In this document: one piece after another, positions 7,647-16,946 of the stretch
Layout: each line of letters starts with the position of its first letter
Position numbering within the stretch: position 1 is the first letter of the stretch
DNA from: Bifidobacterium biavatii DSM 23969
Lineage (GTDB): Bacteria; Actinomycetota; Actinomycetes; Actinomycetales; Bifidobacteriaceae
Direction: 5' to 3'
NCBI RefSeq assembly: GCF_000741165.1
Contig: NZ_JGYN01000020.1
Coordinates: 1 to 64,000, forward strand
DNA length: 64,000 bases
Translations under genes and position numbers: made by a program
Notes under the pieces: generated by a model
The model's database searches: none
Told to the model about the DNA's origin: nothing
Seen by the model: only the letters and a program-made list of their open reading frames with translations

Positions 7647-8714
7647 CTAGTAGCGCAGCTGCTGTCCGGGGTAGATCAGGTTCGGGTTCCTGAGGTTGTT
7701 AAGCTGTGCGACGCGCTGCCAGCCGGAAGCGCCGAAGATGCCGCTCAGCGTCTCGCCGCTTCTCACGACGTGGATCCGCGTACCGGTGCCAGCGCTCGCG
7801 GTCGGAGAGCTGTTGCCACGGTAGGTGACGGTCTGGCCGGGCCAAATGCGGTGAATGTTGCCGGACGGCACGCTCCACGCGGTCACGGGCCATAGTCCGG
7901 TTCGTGCGGCGATGCCGCTGATGGTGTCGCCGGAACGCACCACCACGCTGTACCCGTTGCCCGTGTTCGGCCGAGACGGCTGCGGTGCGGGCTGGGGCTG
8001 CGGCGTCGGTGCCGGAGTGACGGTGGTGTTGCCGGGGTTGGCGTACTTGTTCCACTGTGCGGTGGTGCCGCGGAAGTAGTTCAGATCCAGCGGGCCCGCA
8101 TAACCTGCAATGCGGCCGTTGCTGGTGTACTGGCGCATTGCCTCGCCGTAACGCCCGTAGTTCCACGGTCGCGTCTGGTATCCGGTGGCGTTGTTGTTGG
8201 CATACTGTGCGACCCACAGTCCGCAGTGGCTGCGCACGTCGGCCGGGATCTGGTACAGGTAGGCGGCGGATGTGTAGACGAGCGGCCATACGCCGGTCCT
8301 CGCGTGCACCCTGTTGACGAAGACGCGCACCCAGTTGGAATCGCCCCACGCGGCGTTCTGATAGCCTTCCCAGTCGAGCACGAGGATCGCGCGGCCGATG
8401 TAGGGGCGCACGGTGTTCACGAAGTAATCGGCTTCCGCGGTGGCGTTGCCGCCGCCGGCGTAGTGGTAGAAGCCGAGGCTCTTGCCCCGCTGCTGCACGC
8501 AGCGCGCCTGACTGGTCATGTATCCGTTGGTGAAACCGGTGCCCTGCGTGGCCTTGACCACGGCGAAGTCGTAGTCGGCGGTGCACGTGACGGTCGGAGA
8601 CTGCCAGCTGCTTACGTCGATGCCGCGCATGTCGGCCATCGCGCTGGGCGTGACGGTGAGCATGGCGAGCAGCAGCGCCACGGTCGCGAGTAGTCGGTGC
8701 TTGATCTTGGACAT
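7647..8714 (-). CDS. Secreted GH25 endolysin with two LysM domains
   Basis: The product is 355 aa. Residues 1-28 are a Sec-type signal peptide or signal-anchor (basic start, LLATVALLLAML, then SAMA). The GH25 (Chalaropsis-type) muramidase domain follows: MRGIDVSSWQ, VVKATQG, GFYHYAGG, and the catalytic LDWEGY. A Pro/Gln-rich linker leads to two LysM cell-wall-binding repeats (VVRSGDTISGI... and VVRSGETLSGIF...YPGQQL). It hydrolyses peptidoglycan of the host at lysis. The ATG at 8714 is chosen because the signal peptide begins there and GAGAGGA lies upstream. Confidence 0.93.
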   Translation of the reverse strand: MSKIKHRLLATVALLLAMLTVTPSAMADMRGIDVSSWQSPTVTCTADYDFAVVKATQGTGFTNGYMTSQARCVQQRGKSLGFYHYAGGGNATAEADYFVNTVRPYIGRAILVLDWEGYQNAAWGDSNWVRVFVNRVHARTGVWPLVYTSAAYLYQIPADVRSHCGLWVAQYANNNATGYQTRPWNYGRYGEAMRQYTSNGRIAGYAGPLDLNYFRGTTAQWNKYANPGNTTVTPAPTPQPQPAPQPSRPNTGNGYSVVVRSGDTISGIAARTGLWPVTAWSVPSGNIHRIWPGQTVTYRGNSSPTASAGTGTRIHVVRSGETLSGIFGASGWQRVAQLNNLRNPNLIYPGQQLRY

Positions 8715-8733
8715 GCCTTTGTCCTCTCTTATG

Positions 8734-8772
8734 GGAAAGCCCCAGTGCGATTGGCGTCGCATGGGGCTTTCC
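8734..8772 (-). terminator. Hairpin between tail and lysis genes
   Basis: A perfect stem GGAAAGCCCCA/TGGGGCTTTCC (8734-8744, 8762-8772) extends inward through GCGA/TCGC. No T tract follows, so it may be a processing or attenuation hairpin in the minus transcript instead of a full terminator. Confidence 0.5.
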
Positions 8773-8804
8773 GGTTTTGACTGATCGGTCTGTTCTGTTG
8801 TTCT

Positions 8805-9164
8805 TCAGTTATGTGGCGTGTGGTGTGGTTGGTAGTTCCAGTCATCGGTGTCGAGCCGGTGCCGGTAGTCGTCTTCGAGCTGCTGGCAACGCACGTGGCC
8901 GGGCCCGTTGCCGCCGCGCTCGATATAGGCCTTGCCGGCGTCGAGCTGATGCTCGTGCTGCATACGGCTCGTGGTCGGCAGAAACAGGGACTGCCGGTAG
9001 ATCTCCAGTTCGAGCCGGCGGATGGTCGCGGACTCGGCTATCACCTGTTCAAGGTTCCTGCGCTGGTCGATGCGTCGCAGGAACCATGAGACGAACGCGG
9101 TAAAAGCACCGGAGCCAAGCACTGAACAAAAGATGGTGAGGCTGATGGCAATACCCGAGTTCAT
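8805..9164 (-). CDS. Small phage membrane-anchored protein, unknown
   Basis: The product is 119 aa. One N-terminal membrane segment (about 4-28) is followed by a basic region (RRIDQRR), a probable helical segment and a histidine-rich C-terminus. The start ATG overlaps the TGA of the upstream fibre gene (ATGA), so it is translated in the tail-lysis operon. The position between tail fibre and endolysin suggests a lysis accessory role, such as a second holin or spanin-like factor, but no family was recognised. Confidence 0.6.
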   Translation of the reverse strand: MNSGIAISLTIFCSVLGSGAFTAFVSWFLRRIDQRRNLEQVIAESATIRRLELEIYRQSLFLPTTSRMQHEHQLDAGKAYIERGGNGPGHVRCQQLEDDYRHRLDTDDWNYQPHHTPHN

Positions 9165-10456
9165 GTGCTCTTCCTATCGACGCCGGTAAGCATGAACGAA
9201 AAAGGCGGGGACAAAATCTGGTTATTACGATTCGTCGCACTGCATAAGTTGAAAGGCTTGAGCATGGTGGGGCTCGCCGGATCCGTGAATGCAATCGTCA
9301 CCGTACCGCTGTCTCTGACACTGGTAATTTTGGGAACCGTCCAGATGGAAGATGCGCCGCTCTCGGAGGGAGATGCCAGACATTGGACCATCGGGCAACT
9401 GGAACGCAGGCTAGACGAGGAGCCAAAGACATATTCATCAGGTAGTACTTGAACGGTCACTTCGGAGATACTGAAGGATGAATACAACTCATTGGGGAAT
9501 AGCGTGACCATAACGTCGTAATGGATTCCCCGACCTGGATACAGCAAAACCGAAGCCACCTCAAATGGCTCTTCGTAATAGCCTTTGCGAGAATAGAATC
9601 TTCCGCTTTCTTTCAAAGACAACGTTCCGTCCGCCCATACGTTGAAATCATCACCCGGCTTGACGATGCCCGCCTTATCGGCAGTTGCGATGCCGCCGGC
9701 ATCACCGGGGTCGCCTTTGTCTCCCTTCTCGCCTTGCTTGCCGCGCGGCAGACCCAACGCGATGATGGTGTCGCCGTTCGCGTCCGTACTGGTGTTCACG
9801 GTCGGCGTCGCAGCATCGAGCGCCGTGGCGGTCACGCTGCTGATCTTGCTGCCACGTGGAATGCCGAGATTGAGCTGGCGCTTCAGTCCGATGCCGGTCA
9901 GAGCGCTTGTGGCATTCTTCGCCGGGGTGAGCGTGGTGACAGTGCCGATGTCGATGCTCGCTTCGGCGATCATCTGTTTAGCCTCGTCGATGGTGTCGTG
10001 AAGATCCTTGAGCGGATCCGCGATCTCAGGGGCCTTCGGATTCACACGCGCCGGTTCGACCATAACGGGAATGTTGCGGCTGGAGATGATGCCGCCGTCT
10101 GCGTCCTCGATGTCGATGCCGAGCACGGTGCGCTCGCCAGCGTCCTGCAGCAGAGAGCGCGGCACAGGCGCGGTGAAGCTGACACGGTACACGCCGGCGG
10201 GGTTGTCGGTGCCGGCGGTTTTGGTCATGTCGGTGAATCCGCCGCCACTGTTCGGATTGGTGGGATCCCGGTTCCATGTCAGTCGTGCTGATAGGCCGTT
10301 GAGGTCGTCCACGTCATTGCCGCCGTCGGTGATGTTGAACTTGAGGATGCGCCCGTCCAAGTCGCCTGCGTTGAGCCGGATCGGTGGCGCGTAGTCGTTG
10401 GCGAGGTCGAGCGTGGCTTCGATGGTGCGGTATTTCTCGATTTCATAGCGTGCCAC
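9161..10456 (-). CDS. Baseplate/tail-fibre protein, BppU-like with collagen-like segment
   Basis: The product is 431 aa. The N-terminal about 150 residues resemble the BppU N-terminal domain of siphovirus baseplates (extended strands, GVYRVSFTAPVP, then VMVEPARV). A helical linker and a short collagen-like run (GEKGDKGDPGDAGG) lead to a C-terminal domain of about 180 residues that is probably the receptor-binding head. The start is GTG at 10456 with AGGAG upstream. Fibre heads evolve fast, which may explain the lack of a recognisable C-terminal family. Role: contact with the bifidobacterial cell surface. Confidence 0.75.
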   Translation of the reverse strand: MARYEIEKYRTIEATLDLANDYAPPIRLNAGDLDGRILKFNITDGGNDVDDLNGLSARLTWNRDPTNPNSGGGFTDMTKTAGTDNPAGVYRVSFTAPVPRSLLQDAGERTVLGIDIEDADGGIISSRNIPVMVEPARVNPKAPEIADPLKDLHDTIDEAKQMIAEASIDIGTVTTLTPAKNATSALTGIGLKRQLNLGIPRGSKISSVTATALDAATPTVNTSTDANGDTIIALGLPRGKQGEKGDKGDPGDAGGIATADKAGIVKPGDDFNVWADGTLSLKESGRFYSRKGYYEEPFEVASVLLYPGRGIHYDVMVTLFPNELYSSFSISEVTVQVLPDEYVFGSSSSLRSSCPMVQCLASPSESGASSIWTVPKITSVRDSGTVTIAFTDPASPTMLKPFNLCSATNRNNQILSPPFSFMLTGVDRKST

Positions 10457-10465
10457 GATGGCTCC

Positions 10466-12481
10466 TTACTCAATGGGTTCCGGTTCCTGTTTGACGAACG
10501 CGCCGTCCTTGAACGTCCATGTGCCCGAAGCGTCGGTGAGGCTGATGGCGTCGCCCAGGGTGATGGCGAGGTCTTCATAGTGGAAGGTGACGCCGCTGGT
10601 CGATTGCTGGATGGCTTGGGCATGGTTGGCGGTGATGATGGCCGCATCGTCCCACGTCTTAGCTTTCGCGTTCACGGTCGCCGCGGTCGCATCCCAGACA
10701 GGTTGCTTGGCGGCGAGGGTCGTACCGGTGTTGTCCCAGCTCGGGGCTTTCTGTTCGAGGGTCCCGGCTGCGGTATTCCATCTGCCGCTGTTGTCCACGA
10801 CGGTCTGGGCTACCTGATCCCATTTGGATGCGTTCTGCGTGACCTGTTGGCTTGCGCTCTGCCATGTGGCGGTTCCGGCAATCACCCGGTCGAGCCGTTG
10901 CTCGGCGCTGCGACTGGATGCGGTGAAGCGTTCGATGATGTTGCCGACGGTGATGACCGTGAGTGCCGGTTCGAGCAGGTCCTCTTCCAGTTGGAGCACA
11001 CGGCCGGCCAGTCTGAGGTCGGGCGTGAAGGTGGTGTCCACGAGCAGCACGCGGTCGCCCAATGCGACTCCGATGGTGTTCATGCCGGCTTGCGTGAAGG
11101 TGAGCACGTCGGCCTCGTAGCTGACGGTGGGCGTGCTGCGGCGTTTCAGCTCGGCTTTGGTCTCGGCGAGCAGCTGGGCCTTGTCCTCGCAGTCGCCGTT
11201 CTCGTAGATGCCTTCGGCCGGGTGGATCGCCGTGGTGGTGACTTCGGTGATGTTCACGTCGTCCACGTAGATGACGGCGGTGGGGTTCTCGATCCACAGG
11301 CGCACGGCGCTGCATAGCCGGTGGGTGGTGAACTGTCGTGTGGTCTTCGTCCATTGCCCGGTGTTCTTCACAGGGTCAAGGGTGATGGTGGAGGTCGGAT
11401 ACATGTTCACGTTCTGCGACACCTTCAGCGTGAGTGTGGAGCCAACGGGACCGTGCGTCCAGAGGGTGAGCTGATGTTCCTTGCCGCCCTTCACGTCGGT
11501 GTGGTCGCAAATCGCGGACGTGGCGCACGTGCTGGTGTCGGTGCCCATGCGCAGCATGACCTTGCCTTCATGCGGGGTGACGGCACCGTCCTTCTTCACG
11601 AGCGCGTCGAGGAACGCGGCGGTCGGGCTGAAGAGCCATCCGTCACCGTATTGCTTCTCGAATCCTCCACCCACGACGAGGTTCTTGCCCATGGTGCTCA
11701 CATCCGGGCCGGGCAGTCCCCATAATGCGGTGGCTTCCGGGTCTTCGACGTAGGGCTTGCCGTTGTTGATGTCGCTGAAGTCGATGCGGCGTCCGTAGCC
11801 GCCGGTTTCGTTGCCGTCCTCGTCGGTGCTCGGCAGTCCTTTGCCGTATCCGTAGAGACGGGTTTTGACTCCGGTGGCATCCACGGTGCGGGTGATGCCT
11901 TTGAGGTCGTGCCCGTACTCGAAACGGCGCGGCGTCGCACTGGTCTGGTCGCCTTGTGCTTTGACGAGGCTGATGGCCCGGTCGGTGATTGTGGTGTGGT
12001 CGGCGTCCATGAGGTAGCTGGCCGTGATCTCCAGACCGAACGTGTCGGCGATGCTTTCAACGGCTTCCAGGGCGCTGATGTGGTAGAAGCTCAGGTCCGC
12101 GGTGCCGGTGCCTTCGACGGTGCCGACCGTCCAGCGTGTGCCTTCCAGTGCCTTGGTCAGGCATTGCGTGGCGGTGGCGCCGCGGTTGCGTTTGTCCTCG
12201 ATGAATTTGTCGTCGAGTTCGTTGACGCTTCCTTTGCATACGAGGCTGGTGACGATGCGGGCTTCCTCGCGCCGGTGTTCCGGCGAGACGACGACGGCTT
12301 CCTGAAGTCGTCCGCGTGGATCCGTGAACACGAGTCGGTCGCCCTTGCCGATGCCGCTTTCGCCGATGGCGGTGACTTCCAACGTTCGGGTGCCGTCCAC
12401 TCCGCTTGTCCATTTGGCCGAGGTGATGCCGGTCAGGTCGGGTTTGGGCTGGTCCCATCGGTCGAAGCACGCGAACCGCAT
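10466..12481 (-). CDS. Tail hub / tail-associated protein with 14-residue Trp repeats
   Basis: The product is 671 aa. The N-terminal half has the layout of siphovirus baseplate hub proteins (Gp37-like/prophage tail protein): SGVDGTRTLEVTA, LVFTDPRGRLQEAVV, then a beta-rich central part. Residues of a carbohydrate-binding-like module occupy the middle (VVGGGFEKQYGDGWLF ... LWIENPTAVIYVDDV). Near the C-terminus six tryptophans are spaced exactly 14 residues apart. It lies between the Dit-like and fibre genes, where the hub normally lies. It should attach fibres to the tail tip and open the channel. Confidence 0.75.
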   Translation of the reverse strand: MRFACFDRWDQPKPDLTGITSAKWTSGVDGTRTLEVTAIGESGIGKGDRLVFTDPRGRLQEAVVVSPEHRREEARIVTSLVCKGSVNELDDKFIEDKRNRGATATQCLTKALEGTRWTVGTVEGTGTADLSFYHISALEAVESIADTFGLEITASYLMDADHTTITDRAISLVKAQGDQTSATPRRFEYGHDLKGITRTVDATGVKTRLYGYGKGLPSTDEDGNETGGYGRRIDFSDINNGKPYVEDPEATALWGLPGPDVSTMGKNLVVGGGFEKQYGDGWLFSPTAAFLDALVKKDGAVTPHEGKVMLRMGTDTSTCATSAICDHTDVKGGKEHQLTLWTHGPVGSTLTLKVSQNVNMYPTSTITLDPVKNTGQWTKTTRQFTTHRLCSAVRLWIENPTAVIYVDDVNITEVTTTAIHPAEGIYENGDCEDKAQLLAETKAELKRRSTPTVSYEADVLTFTQAGMNTIGVALGDRVLLVDTTFTPDLRLAGRVLQLEEDLLEPALTVITVGNIIERFTASSRSAEQRLDRVIAGTATWQSASQQVTQNASKWDQVAQTVVDNSGRWNTAAGTLEQKAPSWDNTGTTLAAKQPVWDATAATVNAKAKTWDDAAIITANHAQAIQQSTSGVTFHYEDLAITLGDAISLTDASGTWTFKDGAFVKQEPEPIE

Positions 12482-12497
12482 GAGTGGTCTCCGTTCT

Positions 12498-13346
12498 CTA
12501 GAGCAGCCATCGCGGCGTGTAGGTGACGTGCTGCGTGTACTTCTTCACGTTGGTTTTCGGGCTTACGGTGCCGCTGAACGTGGCGGGGCCGGGCGGCACG
12601 GTGGGATAGTCGTCGTCGATGGCGATGGCCCTTGCCTCGCCTCGCCATGTGACGTTCCGGTTTTCGCAGTCGATGACGAGCGGGTGCGGGTCGTCCCAGA
12701 GGCCGGCGCCGGTGAGCGTGTTCGCCACACGCACCTGCACGCCGTTGGCGGTGAACGTGTGCGTGGTGGCGACCGGGGTCACGTCGTCCACTTTTTCATC
12801 GATGAGCTGGTGGAACACGGGCGGGGTCGGCCGGTTGCCGAGGATCCGCGCGTGCGTCGTCCTGTCGTCGAGATTCAGGTCGATGCGCTGCTCGGGCCCG
12901 TAGGCGTAGGGATCCGCATCCAAGGCGAGCGTGCAGGTGCTCCACTGGAGTGCGCCGCCGGCGTCATATCGGTCGGCCCATGCTCCGACGGCGAGCCGGC
13001 CCCGGTATTCGCCGAGGCTCGTCAGGCCGCCGATGCGGATGCTGCGGCCGTTGCGGCCGCCGATGAGAGCTTTGGCTTCCTCGATCTCCATGGGGTCGCC
13101 GGTCGCCGCCACGGTGATGGTGATCTCGCGGCGTTCCATCGCCGGATACCCGTGTGCGTCGTCCAAGGTCATGTCCCAGCCGCCGGAACGGCCGGGAGCG
13201 GATTGGAACGAGGTGACGGGCTTCGTCTCGCCGATGGTGATGCCGCCGGCCGTGGCGAACACGGCGTAGTCGGAGAGGTGTTGTCCGTCGATGGTGAGGC
13301 GGCTCTTGTCGAGCGCGAGGCCGCGTAGCCGGTTCGTGTTCATCAC
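12498..13346 (-). CDS. Distal tail protein (Dit-like)
   Basis: The product is 282 aa. It sits directly after the tape measure gene and before the hub gene, the conserved place of Dit. Sequence features fit: an N-terminal strand-rich domain with SAPGRSGGWDMT, a SLGEYRGRL turn, and a C-terminal galectin-like part (WRGEARAIAID). GTG at 13346 overlaps the tape measure stop; the next codon is ATG (13343), and both are served by GAGG upstream. It would form the hexameric ring joining the tail tube to the baseplate. Confidence 0.75.
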   Translation of the reverse strand: MMNTNRLRGLALDKSRLTIDGQHLSDYAVFATAGGITIGETKPVTSFQSAPGRSGGWDMTLDDAHGYPAMERREITITVAATGDPMEIEEAKALIGGRNGRSIRIGGLTSLGEYRGRLAVGAWADRYDAGGALQWSTCTLALDADPYAYGPEQRIDLNLDDRTTHARILGNRPTPPVFHQLIDEKVDDVTPVATTHTFTANGVQVRVANTLTGAGLWDDPHPLVIDCENRNVTWRGEARAIAIDDDYPTVPPGPATFSGTVSPKTNVKKYTQHVTYTPRWLL

Positions 13347-16159
13347 TAGTAGCCTCGTGCCTTCCTGTTGCCGAGCGCCTTGTCGATCGCGGGCGCGAGC
13401 TCGCCGGCCATCACCCCGCTGTCAAGCAGCAGCCGCATCGCCGGCATGGTCTGAAGCGCTTCGGCGACGGCGATGATGATGTCGTCCTTGGTCAGCGGCT
13501 TCACGATGTTGCCGGTATCGGTGCTGCGGCGGCTGGTGTCGTCGGCGACGGTTTGGATGCGGGTGGTGCGGGTCACGTCCGCATCGGTTTCCAGCTGGAA
13601 CGGGTGGTCGCCGATCGTGGCGTCGAACGCGTTGTAGGCTTGCCCCGCGAGGTTGGTGGCGGCACGGCTGACGGTCTTGGTGCTCTCGATGATGCCGTTG
13701 GCCAGGCCGCGGCCGACCATGACGCCCACGGTGTCGCGCATGAGCTTGGACGGGGATGCGATGCCGAAGAAGCTTTTGACCGCGCTCCATGCGTTCTTCG
13801 CGAGTCCGACTATCGCGTCCTTGATGGCGCCGCCGGCGTTCATCAGGCCGTTCTTGATGCCTTCGATGACGTTGCGGCCAAGTCCGCCCCAGTCCACGTT
13901 CGTCAGTCCGTCCCAGATGGCCTTGATGATTTGCGGCAGGGCCGCGATGAGTTGCGGGATGGCCTTGATGACGCCGACCACGAGCTTGCCCAGCAGGGTC
14001 AGTCCGGTTTCGATGATGCGTGGCAGGTGCTTGCCGATGCCGTTGACGAATCCGCTGATGATCTGCGGCAGCGCGGCCACCAGTTGCGGTATCGCGTCGA
14101 TGATGCCGGTGATGAACTTCAAGAGGAGTTCCACGCCGGTCGTCAGGATCTGCGGGAGCATGGCGAGGATGCCGTCCACGAACCCGGTGATGATCTTGGG
14201 CAATGCCTCGATGAGCTTGGGCAGCGCATTGAGGATGCCTTCGACGAACTTCGCCAGAAGGTTCAGACCGGAGTTGATGATCTTCGGCAGGTTGTCGATG
14301 ATGCCCTGCACGAGTGTGAGGATCATCTCCAGCGCGATCGGCAGCAATGTGGGCAGGGCGTTGGCGATGCCGTCCACCAGCGAGGTGAGGATGTCCGCGG
14401 CGACGGTCAGGATCTGCGGCAGGTTCTGGGTGATGCCCTGCAATACCGAGGTGAGCAGCGTCAGGCCGGATTGCATGAGCGCCGGCAGCTGGGTCGTGAC
14501 CCAGTTCTGGAACTCGGTGATGTAGCCGGGCAGTTTGACGGTCAGGAACTCGGTGACGTGCGTCTGCAACTGTCCGCCGAGGCTCTGGTTCAACGCGCCC
14601 AGGGCGACGACGAGCGCGCCGATGATGGCGGCGATGCCGAAGTATTTCAAAAAGTTGGCCGGGTTGAAGAAGTTCAGGAACATGGTCCCGATGCCGCTCA
14701 GCCCTGACTGTATCGGGCCGGCCAGCGTGCTGCCGAAGCCTTGGAACGCGGTGTCGAACGCCGATGTGACCGGTGAGAGGAATCCTCCGACCTTGGCGGC
14801 GAGGGCTTGGAACGGTGCGGCGATCTTCGAGCCGATGCCGCCGATGCCCTGTTGCAGGGGCACGTAGATCTTGCTGTCGAACATGCCGACGAGGGTCGAG
14901 CCCACGCCGCTCAGGCCACTCTTCACTCGGTTGGACATCATGCCGAAAATGCCGCCGAAGTTCGCATCCACGAGCCCCAAGGCGTTGCCCCAGCGGGTGC
15001 CGAGGTCGCTGAAGATTCCGCCCGCGCCGGACACGATGCCCTTGAGTTTGCCGAAGTTGCCTTTGACCGTGGAGACGAGCGCGCCCGCGCCGTCGCCGGC
15101 GAGGGTGAATACGTCGAGGATCTGCGGCGTGTACTGGCCTATCGCGGTGAATCCGGCGAACGCGCCCACCAACAGGCCCGCCTGTTCGGCGATGTCCTTG
15201 ATGGTGATGCTACCGTCCGCGAGTCCGTCGGCGAATTTCTGGATCCACGGGGTGACGCGTTCCACGGCGCCGGCGAGCTTGCTGCCGAGCTGGTCGGCCA
15301 AGGGTTGTATGGCAGTGTTCACCTTGTCGATGGCCGGGGTGAGCACGTTGAACACGTCGCGCAACGCGTTTAGCGCGGGGGTCGCGGCCTTCTGGCCGAG
15401 ACGGCTCAATGCGGCCTTGACGTTGGACAGCGCGCCGCTGAAGGTTTCGCCGGCCGCCAACGCTGCGCCGCCGAGGTACTTATCCATTGCGGTGGCGAAT
15501 GTCTGGAAATCGACCTTGCCTTCCGACACCATGTCGGAGACGTCCTGCGTGGAGACGCCCAGCTGGTCGCTCAACGCCTGCAGGACGGGCACGCCACGCG
15601 AGGTGAGCTGGAGCATGTCGTCGCCTTGCAGCTTGCCGCGGGCCATGACGGACGTGAAGATCGCGCCCGCGTCACTGAAGCCCATGCCAGCGATCTGCGC
15701 GGTGTCGCCCACGGTCTTGAGGACCTTGGTGAGCTGTTCGCCCGGCTTGATGCCTGAGGCGACCGCGCTGGCGGCGACGGTGGCGGCTTCGTCGAGCCCG
15801 TAGGCGGTGCCCTTGACGGCCGCGTTCGCGTTCGCCATGATTTCCGCGATGGATTCCGCGCTGTGGCCGAGGCCCTTGAGCTTGGCCTGCGCGTTCTCGA
15901 TGTTCAACGCTCTGGCGAAGCCGCCCTTGGCGGCCAATGCGGTGATGCCGCCGCCGATGGTGCTCAGGGCGCCGAGGCCGATTTTGCCGATGGTGGCGAA
16001 GCCCTTGCCGGATGCCTTGACGAGGCTGGTCGAAAGGTTGCCGCCGAGCTTCTGACCGGCGGGCTTGAGGCTGATGCCGCCGAGTTCGGCGGCGATCTTG
16101 TTCTGCGCGCCCTTCAACGTGGGGACGATGTTCACCCAGGCGGTCGCCAATGTGGCCAA
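13346..16159 (-). CDS. Tail tape measure protein
   Basis: The product is 937 aa, the longest phage gene. The N-terminal half has PhageMin_Tail-like features (LVGAFAGFTAIG, SAESIAEIMANANAAV, ASGIKPGEQLTKVLKT). The centre is a long hydrophobic array of imperfect repeats rich in LPQI, LLxKxxxGI and ALPKII, typical of tape measure proteins. The start is TTG at 16159 with GGAGAGGGG upstream. It sets tail length and is ejected ahead of the DNA. From the common rule of about 1.5 angstrom per residue, a tail near 140 nm is expected (inference). Confidence 0.92.
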   Translation of the reverse strand: MATLATAWVNIVPTLKGAQNKIAAELGGISLKPAGQKLGGNLSTSLVKASGKGFATIGKIGLGALSTIGGGITALAAKGGFARALNIENAQAKLKGLGHSAESIAEIMANANAAVKGTAYGLDEAATVAASAVASGIKPGEQLTKVLKTVGDTAQIAGMGFSDAGAIFTSVMARGKLQGDDMLQLTSRGVPVLQALSDQLGVSTQDVSDMVSEGKVDFQTFATAMDKYLGGAALAAGETFSGALSNVKAALSRLGQKAATPALNALRDVFNVLTPAIDKVNTAIQPLADQLGSKLAGAVERVTPWIQKFADGLADGSITIKDIAEQAGLLVGAFAGFTAIGQYTPQILDVFTLAGDGAGALVSTVKGNFGKLKGIVSGAGGIFSDLGTRWGNALGLVDANFGGIFGMMSNRVKSGLSGVGSTLVGMFDSKIYVPLQQGIGGIGSKIAAPFQALAAKVGGFLSPVTSAFDTAFQGFGSTLAGPIQSGLSGIGTMFLNFFNPANFLKYFGIAAIIGALVVALGALNQSLGGQLQTHVTEFLTVKLPGYITEFQNWVTTQLPALMQSGLTLLTSVLQGITQNLPQILTVAADILTSLVDGIANALPTLLPIALEMILTLVQGIIDNLPKIINSGLNLLAKFVEGILNALPKLIEALPKIITGFVDGILAMLPQILTTGVELLLKFITGIIDAIPQLVAALPQIISGFVNGIGKHLPRIIETGLTLLGKLVVGVIKAIPQLIAALPQIIKAIWDGLTNVDWGGLGRNVIEGIKNGLMNAGGAIKDAIVGLAKNAWSAVKSFFGIASPSKLMRDTVGVMVGRGLANGIIESTKTVSRAATNLAGQAYNAFDATIGDHPFQLETDADVTRTTRIQTVADDTSRRSTDTGNIVKPLTKDDIIIAVAEALQTMPAMRLLLDSGVMAGELAPAIDKALGNRKARGY

Positions 16160-16196
16160 GTTCGTCCCCTCTCCGTTGAAGGTGTGCGCTGTTCGG

Positions 16197-16846
16197 TTAT
16201 GTGAGGGCCACGCGCGGCCGGTTGAGGTAGGCGCGCAACTGGGTCTTGCTCATGCCGGTCAGCTCCGGGTCGCGTCTGCGTGACGCGGTTTCGGCGGGTG
16301 CGGGCGTGGGTTTCGGCTTGCCGCGGTTCTTCTGACCGTCTTTGGTCTTGGCCCATACGAGCCAACGCAGCGAGTATTCGATGCTCCGCAGCCACCAGTC
16401 GGTCGGCGTCCATGCGTTGCGTTCGTCCAGTACTGCTGCGAGCCGGCTGCCGGCGGGCGCGTTGGCGGCGATGAGCCACACGTCACGCCACGTCAGCAGC
16501 GGCCCGCCGAGCCATCTGAGCCGGACACCGTTTCGGATGAGCTCGTATTCGAGCTCGTCCCTATGTGTGTCGATGAGCCATTGGACGGCGGCTAGTCTTT
16601 TGGGTTGCCCGTCCACGCGGTGATGAAGTCGTTGAGCTGCTGCGGATGCAGTTGGTCGAGCAGCGGATGCGCTTCCTCGGGGAAGAGCGTGTAGAAGCGT
16701 TCGATGTCGCCATTCGTGATGGCCCTGAGGTCGCCGATGGTCAGCGAGTCCGAGGTCTTGACCTTGTAGCGGGTCTTCGAGCCGGGGAACTGCACTTCCA
16801 CGAAGTCGTCGCCCTTGGATTGGTAGTCGTTGATGATGATTGCCAT
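16197..16846 (-). CDS. Tail assembly chaperone, long (gpGT-like) form by -1 frameshift
   Basis: A -1 slip on CCCAAAA (16598-16604) lets ribosomes leave ...GNPK and continue as RLAAVQWLIDTHRD..., ending at TAA 16197. The fusion is about 216 aa; the extension is a basic, tryptophan-rich domain ending RPRVALT. The downstream frame has no ribosome-binding site or convincing start of its own. In lambda and many siphoviruses the ratio of the two forms controls tape measure folding and tail assembly. The frameshift is predicted from heptamer, frame and position; it was not measured. Confidence 0.8.
16592..16846 (-). CDS. Tail assembly chaperone, short (gpG-like) form
   Basis: The product is 84 aa, small and acidic (IIINDYQSKGDDFVEVQFPGSKTRYKVKTSDS split over the N-terminus), ending ...GNPKD at TAG 16592-16594. 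It lies between the major tail protein and the tape measure gene, where siphoviruses encode the paired chaperones G and GT. The slippery CCCAAAA lies just before its stop. Confidence 0.8.
   Translation of the reverse strand: MAIIINDYQSKGDDFVEVQFPGSKTRYKVKTSDSLTIGDLRAITNGDIERFYTLFPEEAHPLLDQLHPQQLNDFITAWTGNPKD
16598..16604 (-). promoter_or_regulatory. Slippery heptamer CCCAAAA
   Basis: On the minus strand the bases read C CCA AAA in the zero frame and CCC AAA in the -1 frame, an exact X XXY YYZ site. It stands three bases before the TAG of the short chaperone, after its GAC codon. Confidence 0.8.
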
Positions 16847-16890
16847 GATTGCCGTGTCCTTCCATGCCGTGCCGTGTCAGTGGGAGTGGA

Positions 16891-16929
16891 TCCGGTGGCG
16901 GCGGACACGGCATCGGCACCGCCACCGGA
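16891..16929 (-). terminator. Hairpin after major tail protein gene
   Basis: A perfect 11-bp stem TCCGGTGGCGG/CCGCCACCGGA lies between the major tail protein and the tail chaperones. It has no T tract. It may partly stop or stabilise the abundant tail-protein transcript relative to downstream genes. Confidence 0.55.
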
Positions 16930-16946
16930 CTGGGAACAATGGAAGG

